A stretch of 64,000 bases of DNA from Brevibacillus daliensis. Its GTDB lineage: Bacteria > Bacillota > Bacilli > Brevibacillales > Brevibacillaceae. The position numbers and the translations under genes were made by a program. Below, piece after piece: positions 1-7,306 of the stretch. The stretch spans positions 1 through 64,000 of the forward strand of contig NZ_JAJISB010000014.1 of the NCBI RefSeq assembly GCF_021245735.1, given 5' to 3'. Each line of letters begins with the position of its first letter. Within the stretch, counting starts at the first letter, position 1. The notes under the pieces are model-generated. The model was given only the letters and a program-made list of their open reading frames with translations. It made no database searches and had not been told where the DNA came from.

Positions 1-10
1 CCTATTATTA

Positions 11-38
11 CTATCGGAAACAACCATAAATATTTTTA
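11..38 (-). promoter_or_regulatory. Candidate sigma-D promoter pointing out of the window (probably flagellin gene)
   Basis: On the minus strand a TAAA box lies 16 nt before TCCGATAG, close to the sigma-D pattern TAAA-N15-GCCGATAT. It sits just after csrA and reads leftwards, where B. subtilis carries hag (flagellin). That hag follows is inference, as the gene would be outside the window. Confidence 0.45.
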
Positions 39-80
39 CTATTAATTTTATTTTTTACCTAAAACAAAAAAACTTGAAGA

Positions 81-326
81 TCATTCGTCTCCAAGTCCTT
101 TTTCTGTAGGCACTAGTTTTGATAGCTGTGACCAATCCAATTTGGTTTGGGTGGCCATTTTATTCTCTTCCTGTATCGCAATATATATCTCCTTGCGATG
201 TACATCAACATCTCGAGGCGCAGATATTCCGATCCGAACCATGTCTTTGTCAACGGCAATTACCTTTATTTCAATCTGATCGCCAATCATAATCGACTCA
301 TTTTTTTTCCGAGATAGTACCAGCAT
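81..326 (-). CDS. csrA: Carbon storage regulator CsrA (translational repressor)
   Basis: This 81-residue protein is a CsrA/RsmA RNA-binding dimer, recognised by its start [16 protein letters not shown] and the [15 protein letters not shown] strand. In Bacillus CsrA binds the flagellin mRNA leader and blocks its translation until FliW sequesters it. The C-terminal tail is longer than in the shortest homologues (about 61 residues), as is usual in Bacilli. It ends 8 nt after fliW, and the ATG has an AGGTGAG ribosome site. The csrA-fliW pair next to flgKL is the classic homeostatic flagellin switch, and it probably belongs to the long flgM-to-csrA operon. Confidence 0.96.
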   Translation of the reverse strand: MLVLSRKKNESIMIGDQIEIKVIAVDKDMVRIGISAPRDVDVHRKEIYIAIQEENKMATQTKLDWSQLSKLVPTEKGLGDE

Positions 327-334
327 GTTCTCAC

Positions 335-754
335 CTACTTTTTCACAGGCTTATTCTGTTGAGGAAGCAATGGTTGGCGTAGATCGTACGTATCATCTTT
401 CAAGATGATTTGCTTCGCTTGACCTGTTTTCACATTTACAATCAGCGGAGCCTTTAGGTTAACTGTAATTTGATTATTACCACGAACAGTCATGATGTTT
501 AGTACACTAACATCATGTTGTTCGTTAATATGTAGGCTTTCTTTTACGGATTCAGGTAGATTGAACTCATATTCTGGATAAAAAACAAATGGTTCTACTA
601 CCCAGAAACTAACATTCTCATCTTTTTCAGCTTGTAAAACAAAGAACGGAGAGCCCTCTTCCTCTTGGGTTAGTTGATACTCCTGCAATTGTGTAAAACC
701 AATCATTCCCTCTATTACATAGAGTTTTCCCATTTTTTGCTTCTGATACATCAT
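335..754 (-). CDS. fliW: Flagellar assembly factor FliW (CsrA antagonist)
   Basis: This 139-residue protein matches FliW, the small beta-rich protein that binds either flagellin or CsrA and so couples flagellin synthesis to export. The opening [15 protein letters not shown] and the middle [12 protein letters not shown]...[10 protein letters not shown] are typical. Length is close to the B. subtilis protein. The ATG follows GAGGAG at a 7-nt gap. It sits between the YviE-like gene and csrA, the usual order, so partner switching with CsrA is expected. Confidence 0.95.
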   Translation of the reverse strand: MMYQKQKMGKLYVIEGMIGFTQLQEYQLTQEEEGSPFFVLQAEKDENVSFWVVEPFVFYPEYEFNLPESVKESLHINEQHDVSVLNIMTVRGNNQITVNLKAPLIVNVKTGQAKQIILKDDTYDLRQPLLPQQNKPVKK

Positions 755-767
755 TGGACAACTCCTC

Positions 768-1346
768 TTATCTTGCTAGGTTCACATTCATGCCAACGAC
801 TTCAATATCTAGCCGATTCCACTGACGTACATACGCCTCTACCTTTGCAGGAGTGTATATATGAACAGGTGGATTCACTTTTACATCTATTTTAGCTCCT
901 CTTTCTTGCACAGAAATAGAAAGAGGCTCATGCTGATAGTGGATTTCGAGTCCATCCCCGACCATGAACCCTGCTGCCACGAATGGTTCTCCAGTAAAGA
1001 ACTTGGTCTTCTCAAACCCAATATCTGAAAAAACATTATTATTCTTCTCAACTGCCATCATGCGGTCACCTTCAGATGCAGCATCCGCAATCGCTTCCAT
1101 TGCCTGACGATATCCATAGTCCGCATTATCTCGGGTACGCGCCAAAGGACCCTTCAAATCAATATTTTCCCTGGCTTCCGAAGAATCCATGGTCAAACGT
1201 CCACGTGCTTGCCTGATATCCATGATAGCAGGCTCTTGTGTAATATTTTGTTCAGCACGTGGCTGTTCGATCTCTTGTTTACCTCGCGGGCTTTTAATAT
1301 CAAGCAACAGTGGGGTTGATGTCATGCTTAAACGAGCAATTTGCAT
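768..1346 (-). CDS. YviE-like protein of the flagellar cluster (DUF6470 family)
   Basis: This 192-residue protein has an N-terminal stretch rich in short Ile-Gln/Arg-Gly phrases (KSPRGKQEIEQPRAEQ, MDIRQARGRLTMDS) and a C-terminal half ending in a beta-rich NPPVHIYTPAKVEAYV segment. That is the form of the YviE/DUF6470 family found between flgL and fliW in Bacilli. No signal peptide or membrane helix is visible. Its molecular role is not established; the position implies a link to flagellar filament or hook-junction assembly. The start ATG follows a GGGGG ribosome site. Confidence 0.85.
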   Translation of the reverse strand: MQIARLSMTSTPLLLDIKSPRGKQEIEQPRAEQNITQEPAIMDIRQARGRLTMDSSEARENIDLKGPLARTRDNADYGYRQAMEAIADAASEGDRMMAVEKNNNVFSDIGFEKTKFFTGEPFVAAGFMVGDGLEIHYQHEPLSISVQERGAKIDVKVNPPVHIYTPAKVEAYVRQWNRLDIEVVGMNVNLAR

Positions 1347-1366
1347 GGTTATTTCCCCCTATCGTC

Positions 1367-2257
1367 CTATCTCAGGAAATCTAGTAAAGATGGTTGAATA
1401 ATGCGTGCACCTGCTCCTAATGCCTGACGATGAACCGACTCCTGCATTTTTAGCTGAGTGATTACTTCGGCTTGGTCAACATCCTCATTTTCAGATAACA
1501 TCGTATAAAGACTTACTTCTTCGGATTCTAAACGGCTCATCATCATATCCAGACGATTCGATTTAGCACCTAGACCGGCACGTTGTACTAATAAATTCTC
1601 TACCTGTTCATCCATTTCATCAAGGGAGTCAGCGGCAGATTCACCTTTTTCCAGCTTAGCTATAATTTGTTCCAGCTTAGTAAAAATATTGTCTGTCGCA
1701 GATGGATGGTTAAAAATCTTCTGTCCATCAATATTAATTTGCATCTGGATTCCTGTTCCCATTTCTACTTCCACTGTACCATCATTACCTTTAAAAGTTT
1801 CTTTTCCTAGTGGATCAGTTGTAAGCGGTGGATTAGAGGTATCGTCCCCTGCAAAAATATATTTACCATTCACTGTCTGATTAGCAAGTGATCCTAAATG
1901 TTTTTTTAGTTCTTTTATCTCTGCTGCAATTGTTTCTCTATCTTTTTCACCATAAGCTCCATCCCCCGAACTAACTACTAACTCACGAATACGATGATAC
2001 ACTTTTCCAACCTCATCCATTGTAGTATCATACGAATCCATCCAGTTTTTTGCTGTCCCAGCATTGCGGGTAAACTGCTGATTCTCAGTCAATGATGTTC
2101 GATAATACATTCCACGTGCAGCAACAACGGGGTCATCAGAAGGACGAGAGATTTTCTTTCCAGTGGACAATTGCTCAAAGTATTTACTCATTGAACTCAT
2201 AGAATTATTCATATTTCTAATCATGGCGCTGTTCATCATATTCTGTGTAATACGCAT
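1367..2257 (-). CDS. flgL: Flagellar hook-associated protein 3 FlgL
   Basis: FlgL forms the upper hook-filament junction. The N-terminus MRITQNMMNS...NNSMSSMSKYFEQLSTGKKISRPSDDP is the conserved flagellin-like D0 helix, and the C-terminus (QAEVITQLKMQE...IIQPSLLDFL) is its packing partner. At 296 residues it matches the family. An in-frame GTG lies three codons upstream, but the second ATG is preferred because GAGAGGTGATC precedes it at proper spacing and homologues begin MRITQ. It lies directly downstream of flgK in the same orientation, separated by an 89-bp mobile-looking repeat. Confidence 0.95.
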   Translation of the reverse strand: MRITQNMMNSAMIRNMNNSMSSMSKYFEQLSTGKKISRPSDDPVVAARGMYYRTSLTENQQFTRNAGTAKNWMDSYDTTMDEVGKVYHRIRELVVSSGDGAYGEKDRETIAAEIKELKKHLGSLANQTVNGKYIFAGDDTSNPPLTTDPLGKETFKGNDGTVEVEMGTGIQMQINIDGQKIFNHPSATDNIFTKLEQIIAKLEKGESAADSLDEMDEQVENLLVQRAGLGAKSNRLDMMMSRLESEEVSLYTMLSENEDVDQAEVITQLKMQESVHRQALGAGARIIQPSLLDFLR

Positions 2258-2297
2258 CCTGATCACCTCTCTGATATTTCTACTTCGTCATATTTTT

Positions 2298-2386
2298 TTA
2301 GAAAACTTGGCTTTACCAAGCCTCTGGCGCAGGTAAAGCCTTAGATGCACTTATGCAGATAAGAATTTTTATTAATTCTTATCTGT
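2298..2386. repeat. 88-bp hairpin repeat, copy 1
   Basis: This 89-bp sequence starts TTAGAAAACTTGGC and ends TTCTTATCTGT. It contains a small GGCTT/AAGCC hairpin and a terminal 10-bp AGATAAGAAT/ATTCTTATCT hairpin. A second copy with about 5 differences lies at 52161-52248, where it interrupts a larger repeat, so it behaves as an insertion. Here it sits between flgK and flgL without breaking either. One difference between copies is a compensated base pair in the terminal stem. Confidence 0.8.
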
Positions 2387-2450
2387 TAAAAAAGGTACCG
2401 TCCCTGACGGCACCTAATAATCATTCGAATCTTTCCTTTAATAGGTTATT

Positions 2451-3926
2451 CTATAACCCTACTCTACCCATGCCATTAATTATTTTATCCAAAATCTCGT
2501 CCATACTAGTCATTACACGAGCCGCAGCAGAGTACGCTTTTTGGAACTTGATTACATTAACCATCTCTTCGTCAACGTCGACACCAGAGACAGATTGACG
2601 GTTCATCTCAATCATATTTCCAGTGATGTTTGCATTTTTAAAGTTACGAACTGCTTCTTGTCCATCGACACCCAATTGAGCAATAGCATGTCGATAAAAT
2701 TCGTCAATGGTAGTATCCTGAGGAAAATCATTAGGACCCGTTCCTGCTGGAATAGGCTTATTTTTCAACTTGGCAATTTCTAGTGCCATCTTGTTATTAC
2801 CATCATTTGGAATACCAGGAGTACCTTGTGCAGCTGCGATTTTATCCAAACTTTTGAGGATCTCTGGATTAACCTTAATATTTCCCGCACTGGTAGGATC
2901 ACCTGTACCTCCTTCAATAACAAAGAAACTAATTTCCGGTCCTTTTTGACCGTTTTTGATATCGTCTAGGTTGTACCCTTGGCGGTGAAAATTATTGATT
3001 TCTCTTGCCATATTGGTAGCAAGGATATCCAGTTTCTTCTTCATATCAGCTGTTGTCTCATCACGACCAACAATCGCAGCAGAAAGTGTTCCTGATCCTT
3101 TTGCCGGCTGGAAAACAGCTCCTCCAAGTAAAACTTCATTTTTACCTGTATCCGCATTTTTCTGGGTAGTCACTGGAGTGGAAGTAATACCAGTAACAAG
3201 TGGCTGCCCGCCAATTGTCACGTTTACAATACCATTATCGGCATGTGTCACTTTTACATCTGCCATCCCAGATAGTTTATCGATTAGTACATCGCGTTGA
3301 TCGTATAAATCATTTGGCTGATAGCCATGAGGTACGATTTCTCCAATTTGTTTGTTAATCGCTGCAATTTGTTTAGCGATTGAATCTATCGAGGAGGCTT
3401 GAATAGCCACTTCGTTATCCTGATCCGCCTGTAGTTCATTTAATTTTTTATTTAAATGGTTAAAAGTATCTGCAACAGCTACAGCTCGCTCACGTAATAC
3501 AGAGCGTGATGATTCATCTTTAGGATCAGTGGTAACATCTTCCCATGCTTGCCACATTTGGTCCATAACCTTTTGTAAGCCACTATCGGAAGGTTCATTC
3601 ATAATATCTTCCACTTGGCTAATTGTGTTCACAGTGTTATTCCAATACCCCGTATTCTTATTAGCATTACGGAACTGTACATCCAGAAAATCTTCCCTAA
3701 TACGCTGGATATCTGTTACATATACCCCTGTACCGAGTAATCCGGGTGCTCGATCAGCATTCATGCCAATAGCAGGAAGTCCTGTAGGAGTAGCCATGTT
3801 GGCACGTTGTCTGGTGTATCCTAAAGTATTTATATTGGAAACGTTATGACCTGTTACGCTAAGTGCTGCTTGCTGAGCAAATAGCGCGCGTTTACTTACT
3901 TCGAGGAGATGAAATGTCGAACGCAT
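2451..3926 (-). CDS. flgK: Flagellar hook-associated protein 1 FlgK
   Basis: FlgK is the first hook-filament junction protein. The N-terminus STFHLLEVSKRALFAQQAALSVTGHNVSNINTLGYTRQRA carries the rod/hook motif shared by axial proteins. The C-terminus (SGVDVDEEMVNVIKFQKAYSAAARVMTSMDEILD) is the matching helix. The 491-residue length is normal. The start ATG follows GAGGTG. It lies 17 nt downstream of flgN, its export chaperone gene, in a flgM-flgN-flgK-flgL series. Confidence 0.96.
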   Translation of the reverse strand: MRSTFHLLEVSKRALFAQQAALSVTGHNVSNINTLGYTRQRANMATPTGLPAIGMNADRAPGLLGTGVYVTDIQRIREDFLDVQFRNANKNTGYWNNTVNTISQVEDIMNEPSDSGLQKVMDQMWQAWEDVTTDPKDESSRSVLRERAVAVADTFNHLNKKLNELQADQDNEVAIQASSIDSIAKQIAAINKQIGEIVPHGYQPNDLYDQRDVLIDKLSGMADVKVTHADNGIVNVTIGGQPLVTGITSTPVTTQKNADTGKNEVLLGGAVFQPAKGSGTLSAAIVGRDETTADMKKKLDILATNMAREINNFHRQGYNLDDIKNGQKGPEISFFVIEGGTGDPTSAGNIKVNPEILKSLDKIAAAQGTPGIPNDGNNKMALEIAKLKNKPIPAGTGPNDFPQDTTIDEFYRHAIAQLGVDGQEAVRNFKNANITGNMIEMNRQSVSGVDVDEEMVNVIKFQKAYSAAARVMTSMDEILDKIINGMGRVGL

Positions 3927-3943
3927 GTAGGCACCTCTTTTTC

Positions 3944-4450
3944 TTAAGCTTTATGGTTAATAATGGAACGGTTTACTTGTGAAGATGGTTGGTTACCTGG
4001 ATGTTGATAGATAAAATCTTCCTCTGGACGATCTGTAAATAAATCGAGACTCAGTTCAACGTATTCCAGAGAGTGTCCCAGTAACTGCTGGTTTAACTCA
4101 TTTTCTATTTGTAATTGACCGATCACGCGTAATAACTCATCACGATACCCAGTCAGTTTTTCTTTTATTTCAATATCTGTGCTCAGTTTAATCAGGTCAA
4201 GTAAGGTACCGTTCACAACAGATACTCCCTTTTCCTGAAACAACATGGTTGTCAGGTTTTGCCGCTCTGCTTCTAGTTGCTGAATTGCTTTTAATAGTTG
4301 TTGTTCGGACTTCATCAGCTCTGTCAGCTTGGGTATATCATTTTTTACAAGCACTTCCCTTTTATCATTGGCTAGGGTATATAGTGCTTGATGTAGCTTC
4401 GTCGTATTCTCCAAGACGGCAAAAAGTTGTTGTACATAAGTATTGTTCAC
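3944..4450 (-). CDS. flgN: FlgN-type chaperone for FlgK/FlgL (YvyG)
   Basis: This 168-residue protein is largely helical (LFAVLENTTKLHQALYTLANDKREVLVKNDIPKL, then EQQLLKAIQQLEAERQNL), with the acidic, coiled-coil look of FlgN secretion chaperones. FlgN binds the C-termini of FlgK and FlgL and brings them to the flagellar export gate. The GTG start has a strong GGAGG site 8 nt upstream. It is placed between flgM and flgK, exactly as yvyG in B. subtilis. Confidence 0.9.
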   Translation of the reverse strand: MNNTYVQQLFAVLENTTKLHQALYTLANDKREVLVKNDIPKLTELMKSEQQLLKAIQQLEAERQNLTTMLFQEKGVSVVNGTLLDLIKLSTDIEIKEKLTGYRDELLRVIGQLQIENELNQQLLGHSLEYVELSLDLFTDRPEEDFIYQHPGNQPSSQVNRSIINHKA

Positions 4451-4462
4451 GCTTTTTGCCTC

Positions 4463-4741
4463 CTATGATCTAGACCAAAAAGCAAGCAGCTTCTCGGCAA
4501 TTTTTTCACTTGATACATGGTACGTACCATTGTTGATCTGATTTTTCAAATCATCAATTTTAGTTGTACGAGCTGCATCCATTTCCTGCTCCTCACCCAT
4601 TTTCAACATCTCCATACCTTCATTGGAAATGGAAACCTCATCTTTACCCCATTTATGTTTGTACTCACTTTTTTGGTGCATCGGATTTGTCTTGTTATAG
4701 GCTTGAATCATACCTGTTCGATTTGGTTCATGAATACGCAA
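4463..4741 (-). CDS. flgM: Anti-sigma-D factor FlgM
   Basis: FlgM binds sigma-D and keeps late flagellar genes off until the hook is finished. The sequence has the expected C-terminal sigma-binding region (DEVSISNEGMEMLK...RTTKIDDLKNQINNGTYHVSSEKIAEKLLAF). The N-terminus is polar and probably disordered. A GTG lies three codons further upstream, but the TTG at 4741 is better spaced (8 nt) from GAGG and gives 92 residues, close to known homologues. A sigma-D-like promoter lies upstream at 4867-4894, consistent with feedback. Confidence 0.93.
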   Translation of the reverse strand: MRIHEPNRTGMIQAYNKTNPMHQKSEYKHKWGKDEVSISNEGMEMLKMGEEQEMDAARTTKIDDLKNQINNGTYHVSSEKIAEKLLAFWSRS

Positions 4742-4866
4742 CGCGTTCACCTCGCAATCTTAAACTAATAAAGCTGGCCTGGCACTTTTCGCTACTTGAT
4801 CCATTTTCAAAAGTGACTTTGTAACAGCCTGTTTGTTATACTAACCGCAATAATGTTCTAGTAGTT

Positions 4867-4894
4867 ACATCGGCAAAATGGCGACATTCGATTA
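4867..4894 (-). promoter_or_regulatory. Sigma-D-type promoter of the flgM-flgN-flgK-flgL operon
   Basis: On the minus strand TAAT is followed after 16 nt by GCCGATGT, which matches the sigma-D -10 consensus GCCGATAT at 7 of 8 positions. It lies in the gap between yvyF and flgM, where B. subtilis also has a sigma-D promoter. Confidence 0.7.
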
Positions 4895-4960
4895 ATGAAA
4901 AGCCAGAAAAAGGATCTATTTCCCTATCCCTTTCCCTATTCCCCTGCCATTTGCACCGTG

Positions 4961-5383
4961 CTATTTGTCCTCTCTTTTGTACTGATACACCTTGTTATTA
5001 GTCTTTCGCTCTTCATCTGCCAGACGACGATCAACATCCATTTGTTGTGTGATCTGTCTCTGTAGAGATCCCATGCATTCTGTGCACAAATTCCCTGTAC
5101 GAATGAGCGTTCCACATTTTTCACAAGGATAACCAAGATTCGGACTGTTCTGTAAAGAAATTCGTCCCTCACGTATAAATTTAGTTATCTGCTTAACAGC
5201 AACGCCTGTCCCCTCACTTAACTCATAAATGGTTGAACCGCGGTTTTCCCGTTTACGCAAATATTGTGCACAAACATCATATTGTTTCTCCTGCTCTTTG
5301 TAGCAATTGTTACAAACGTCCCGAATTCCTTTTACAAATAACGCATCACAGATTGGGCAGTTAGCCAATTGTCCTAAACCCAT
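4961..5383 (-). CDS. yvyF: YvyF-like flagellar operon zinc-ribbon protein
   Basis: This 140-residue protein is the YvyF/TIGR03826 family found next to flgM. It starts MGLGQLANCPICDALFVKG and has Cys pairs CPIC and CNNC near the N-terminus and CEKC and CTEC near residues 100-115, suggesting two zinc ribbons. Between them lies a helix-turn-helix-like TGVAVKQITKFIREGRI segment, so it may bind nucleic acid. The ATG follows AAGGAGGAATG. It is divergent from map. B. subtilis YvyF influences motility gene expression; its precise action here is unknown. Confidence 0.88.
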   Translation of the reverse strand: MGLGQLANCPICDALFVKGIRDVCNNCYKEQEKQYDVCAQYLRKRENRGSTIYELSEGTGVAVKQITKFIREGRISLQNSPNLGYPCEKCGTLIRTGNLCTECMGSLQRQITQQMDVDRRLADEERKTNNKVYQYKREDK

Positions 5384-5481
5384 TTTTCATTCCTCCTTCA
5401 TGCAAGTTATCTATTACAGAACGATATTTTGATGTGTTTGATCCCCCTCCATTTATTGAAAGGAAGTCAATTAAATAATTG

Positions 5482-5490
5482 TGGTATGAT
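5482..5490 (+). promoter_or_regulatory. Extended -10 promoter element for map
   Basis: TGGTATGAT fits the extended -10 pattern TGnTATAAT and lies about 100 nt before the map start. A TTGAAA at 5456-5461 is 23 nt upstream, too far for a standard spacer, so the extended -10 probably carries the promoter. Confidence 0.4.
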
Positions 5491-5590
5491 TAATGAAGAG
5501 AAGAATTCTTCAGAGTAACGAAAGTCGTACCGTTATTACTAACGGATGAATAGACTGTTGTCAACTATAAGAAGCTTGGAGGTTTCCGTT

Positions 5591-6340
5591 TTGGTCGTAC
5601 TTAAAACAAAAGAAGAAATAATGAAGATGCGTGAAGCAGGCATCTTGCTAGCTACTATCCACCAAGAAATTGCCAAGATGATCAAACCAGGCATTACCAC
5701 TTGGGAGATTGACCAGTTTGCAGAACGCTTCATGAAAGAACATGGAGCAACACCTGAACAAAAAGGCTATCATGGCTATCAATTCGCTACCTGCGCTTCT
5801 GCGAATGAGGTTATCTGTCATGGTTTCCCATCAAAAAAAGCGCTAAAAGATGGTGATATCGTTACCATCGACATGGTTGTTAATCTAAATGGTTGGTTAG
5901 CTGATTCCGCATGGTCGTATTCAGTAGGCAATGTGTCTGAAGAAGCTGATCGCCTCCTGACTACTACCAAAGAAGCACTGTTTCTAGGTATCGAACAGGC
6001 GGTTGTTGGTAATCGAATCGGTGACATTTCCCATGCCATTCAAAAATTCGCTGAAGGACGTGGTTACTCCGTTGTTCGTGACTTTACAGGTCATGGTATC
6101 GGAAAAAGTATGCATGAAGATCCTTATGTTCCTCACTACGGCCCTGCCGGAAAAGGTGTCCGTTTGAAAGAAGGCATGGTTCTTACCATCGAGCCAATGT
6201 TAAATGTGGGAACCTATCATGCTGTCGTTGATGAAGAAGATGGTTGGACTGCTCGCACACGCGATGGAAAACTATCAGCTCAGTACGAACACACTCTCGC
6301 CATCACAGAAGATGGTCCCTTGATTCTAACTCAGCTATAA
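5591..6340 (+). CDS. map: Methionine aminopeptidase, type I
   Basis: This enzyme removes the initiator methionine from new proteins. The metal ligands are visible: two Asp in VTIDMVVNLNGWLADSAW, His in GHGIGKSMHEDP, Glu in TIEPML and Glu in QYEHTLAI. An ATG exists 15 codons upstream, but the TTG at 5591 follows a perfect GGAGG (5578-5582) at 8 nt and gives 249 residues, the usual type I length. It is the only plus-strand gene in the comF-flg cluster. It is monocistronic and is probably not the copy linked to ribosomal protein genes in most Bacilli. Confidence 0.95.
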   Translation: MVVLKTKEEIMKMREAGILLATIHQEIAKMIKPGITTWEIDQFAERFMKEHGATPEQKGYHGYQFATCASANEVICHGFPSKKALKDGDIVTIDMVVNLNGWLADSAWSYSVGNVSEEADRLLTTTKEALFLGIEQAVVGNRIGDISHAIQKFAEGRGYSVVRDFTGHGIGKSMHEDPYVPHYGPAGKGVRLKEGMVLTIEPMLNVGTYHAVVDEEDGWTARTRDGKLSAQYEHTLAITEDGPLILTQL

Positions 6341-6440
6341 CCCTCTATTATCTACATCGGCAAATTCTGCTTGACAGGTTTGCCGTTTTTTATTATTTAC
6401 GTGAATAATATTTTGGTTGGTATTGACCATGCTACACAAA

Positions 6441-7280
6441 CTACCTGGCAAGTGTCATACTCCGAACCTCATGATCGCCCCATAACTCGCTCGATAAAAG
6501 CACATCGGCACAAGCCTGCAAAGTTGCTCCTGTCGTATAAATATCATCTATTAATAAGATTCGCATTCCACGTCTCGTTTTGGTGAATGGTCTCATCCAC
6601 CAGGTATTTCGTGGGACCGAAAAATCTTGACTGGCTTCTACCCGTAATTGAAAAGCATCCTGCATACTGAAAAAACGATTCGTTCGTCCTTTTTGTTTAC
6701 TTTGCTTCGTCGTTTCCTTTGTGCGCTCCAAAAGAGGGCGACAAGGAACTTTCAGCTTGATACTTAATGCTTGTGCCAATACCTCTGCTTGATTAAACCC
6801 TCTCTCTTGTAATCGACCAGCATGCATTGGCACATAGCTGATACAATCAAACCGTTCATTTGAATAATAACGAATAAAACCAATCTGTAAAAGAGTGCTA
6901 CACAGTTTGGTTAGACGTTCATCTCCACGATATTTCCATTGACTAATCAACTCTTTAGTCCATTCTTCATAACGAAGTACACTACGGTTATGTATAGTAG
7001 TAGTCCGCTCTACCTGCTGCTCCCGCTTCACACAATCTCGACAATGCGACGTTCCCCCTACCCTCTCATCTCTCCCACACTGGACACAGGAGAATAGACT
7101 AATAATCGGTAGCTTATCTATGCATGTCTCACAAAGCTCCATGCTTTGAAACAACTGATAACAGACAGGATATTGATCAGAAGTAAAATATGTAGGAAGA
7201 CGATCCACTAATAGTTCTGTTTTTCTTCCAGAACGCAACCATTTCCTGCATCCCAGACATGTCTGATAGCCCACTTTCAT
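6441..7280 (-). CDS. comFC: ComFC, competence-linked phosphoribosyltransferase-like protein
   Basis: The 279-residue protein has an N-terminal zinc finger (CLGCRKW, CETC, CVQCGRDERVGGTSHCRDC) and a C-terminal PRTase domain with the PRPP loop ILLIDDIYTTGATL. ComFC is needed for DNA uptake in B. subtilis and joins a complex with the ComFA helicase. It lies 26 nt after comFA in the same direction. The GGGG ribosome site is very close to the first ATG; a GTG two codons on is better spaced. comFB is absent from between comFA and comFC. Confidence 0.93.
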   Translation of the reverse strand: MKVGYQTCLGCRKWLRSGRKTELLVDRLPTYFTSDQYPVCYQLFQSMELCETCIDKLPIISLFSCVQCGRDERVGGTSHCRDCVKREQQVERTTTIHNRSVLRYEEWTKELISQWKYRGDERLTKLCSTLLQIGFIRYYSNERFDCISYVPMHAGRLQERGFNQAEVLAQALSIKLKVPCRPLLERTKETTKQSKQKGRTNRFFSMQDAFQLRVEASQDFSVPRNTWWMRPFTKTRRGMRILLIDDIYTTGATLQACADVLLSSELWGDHEVRSMTLAR

Positions 7281-7306
7281 TCCCCTTTTTTCGACAGTTC
7301 TCTCAT

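Noticed and set aside
3529-3849. A 106-codon plus-strand frame inside flgK
   Set aside because: Shadow of the conserved flgK coding strand, with no start signals.
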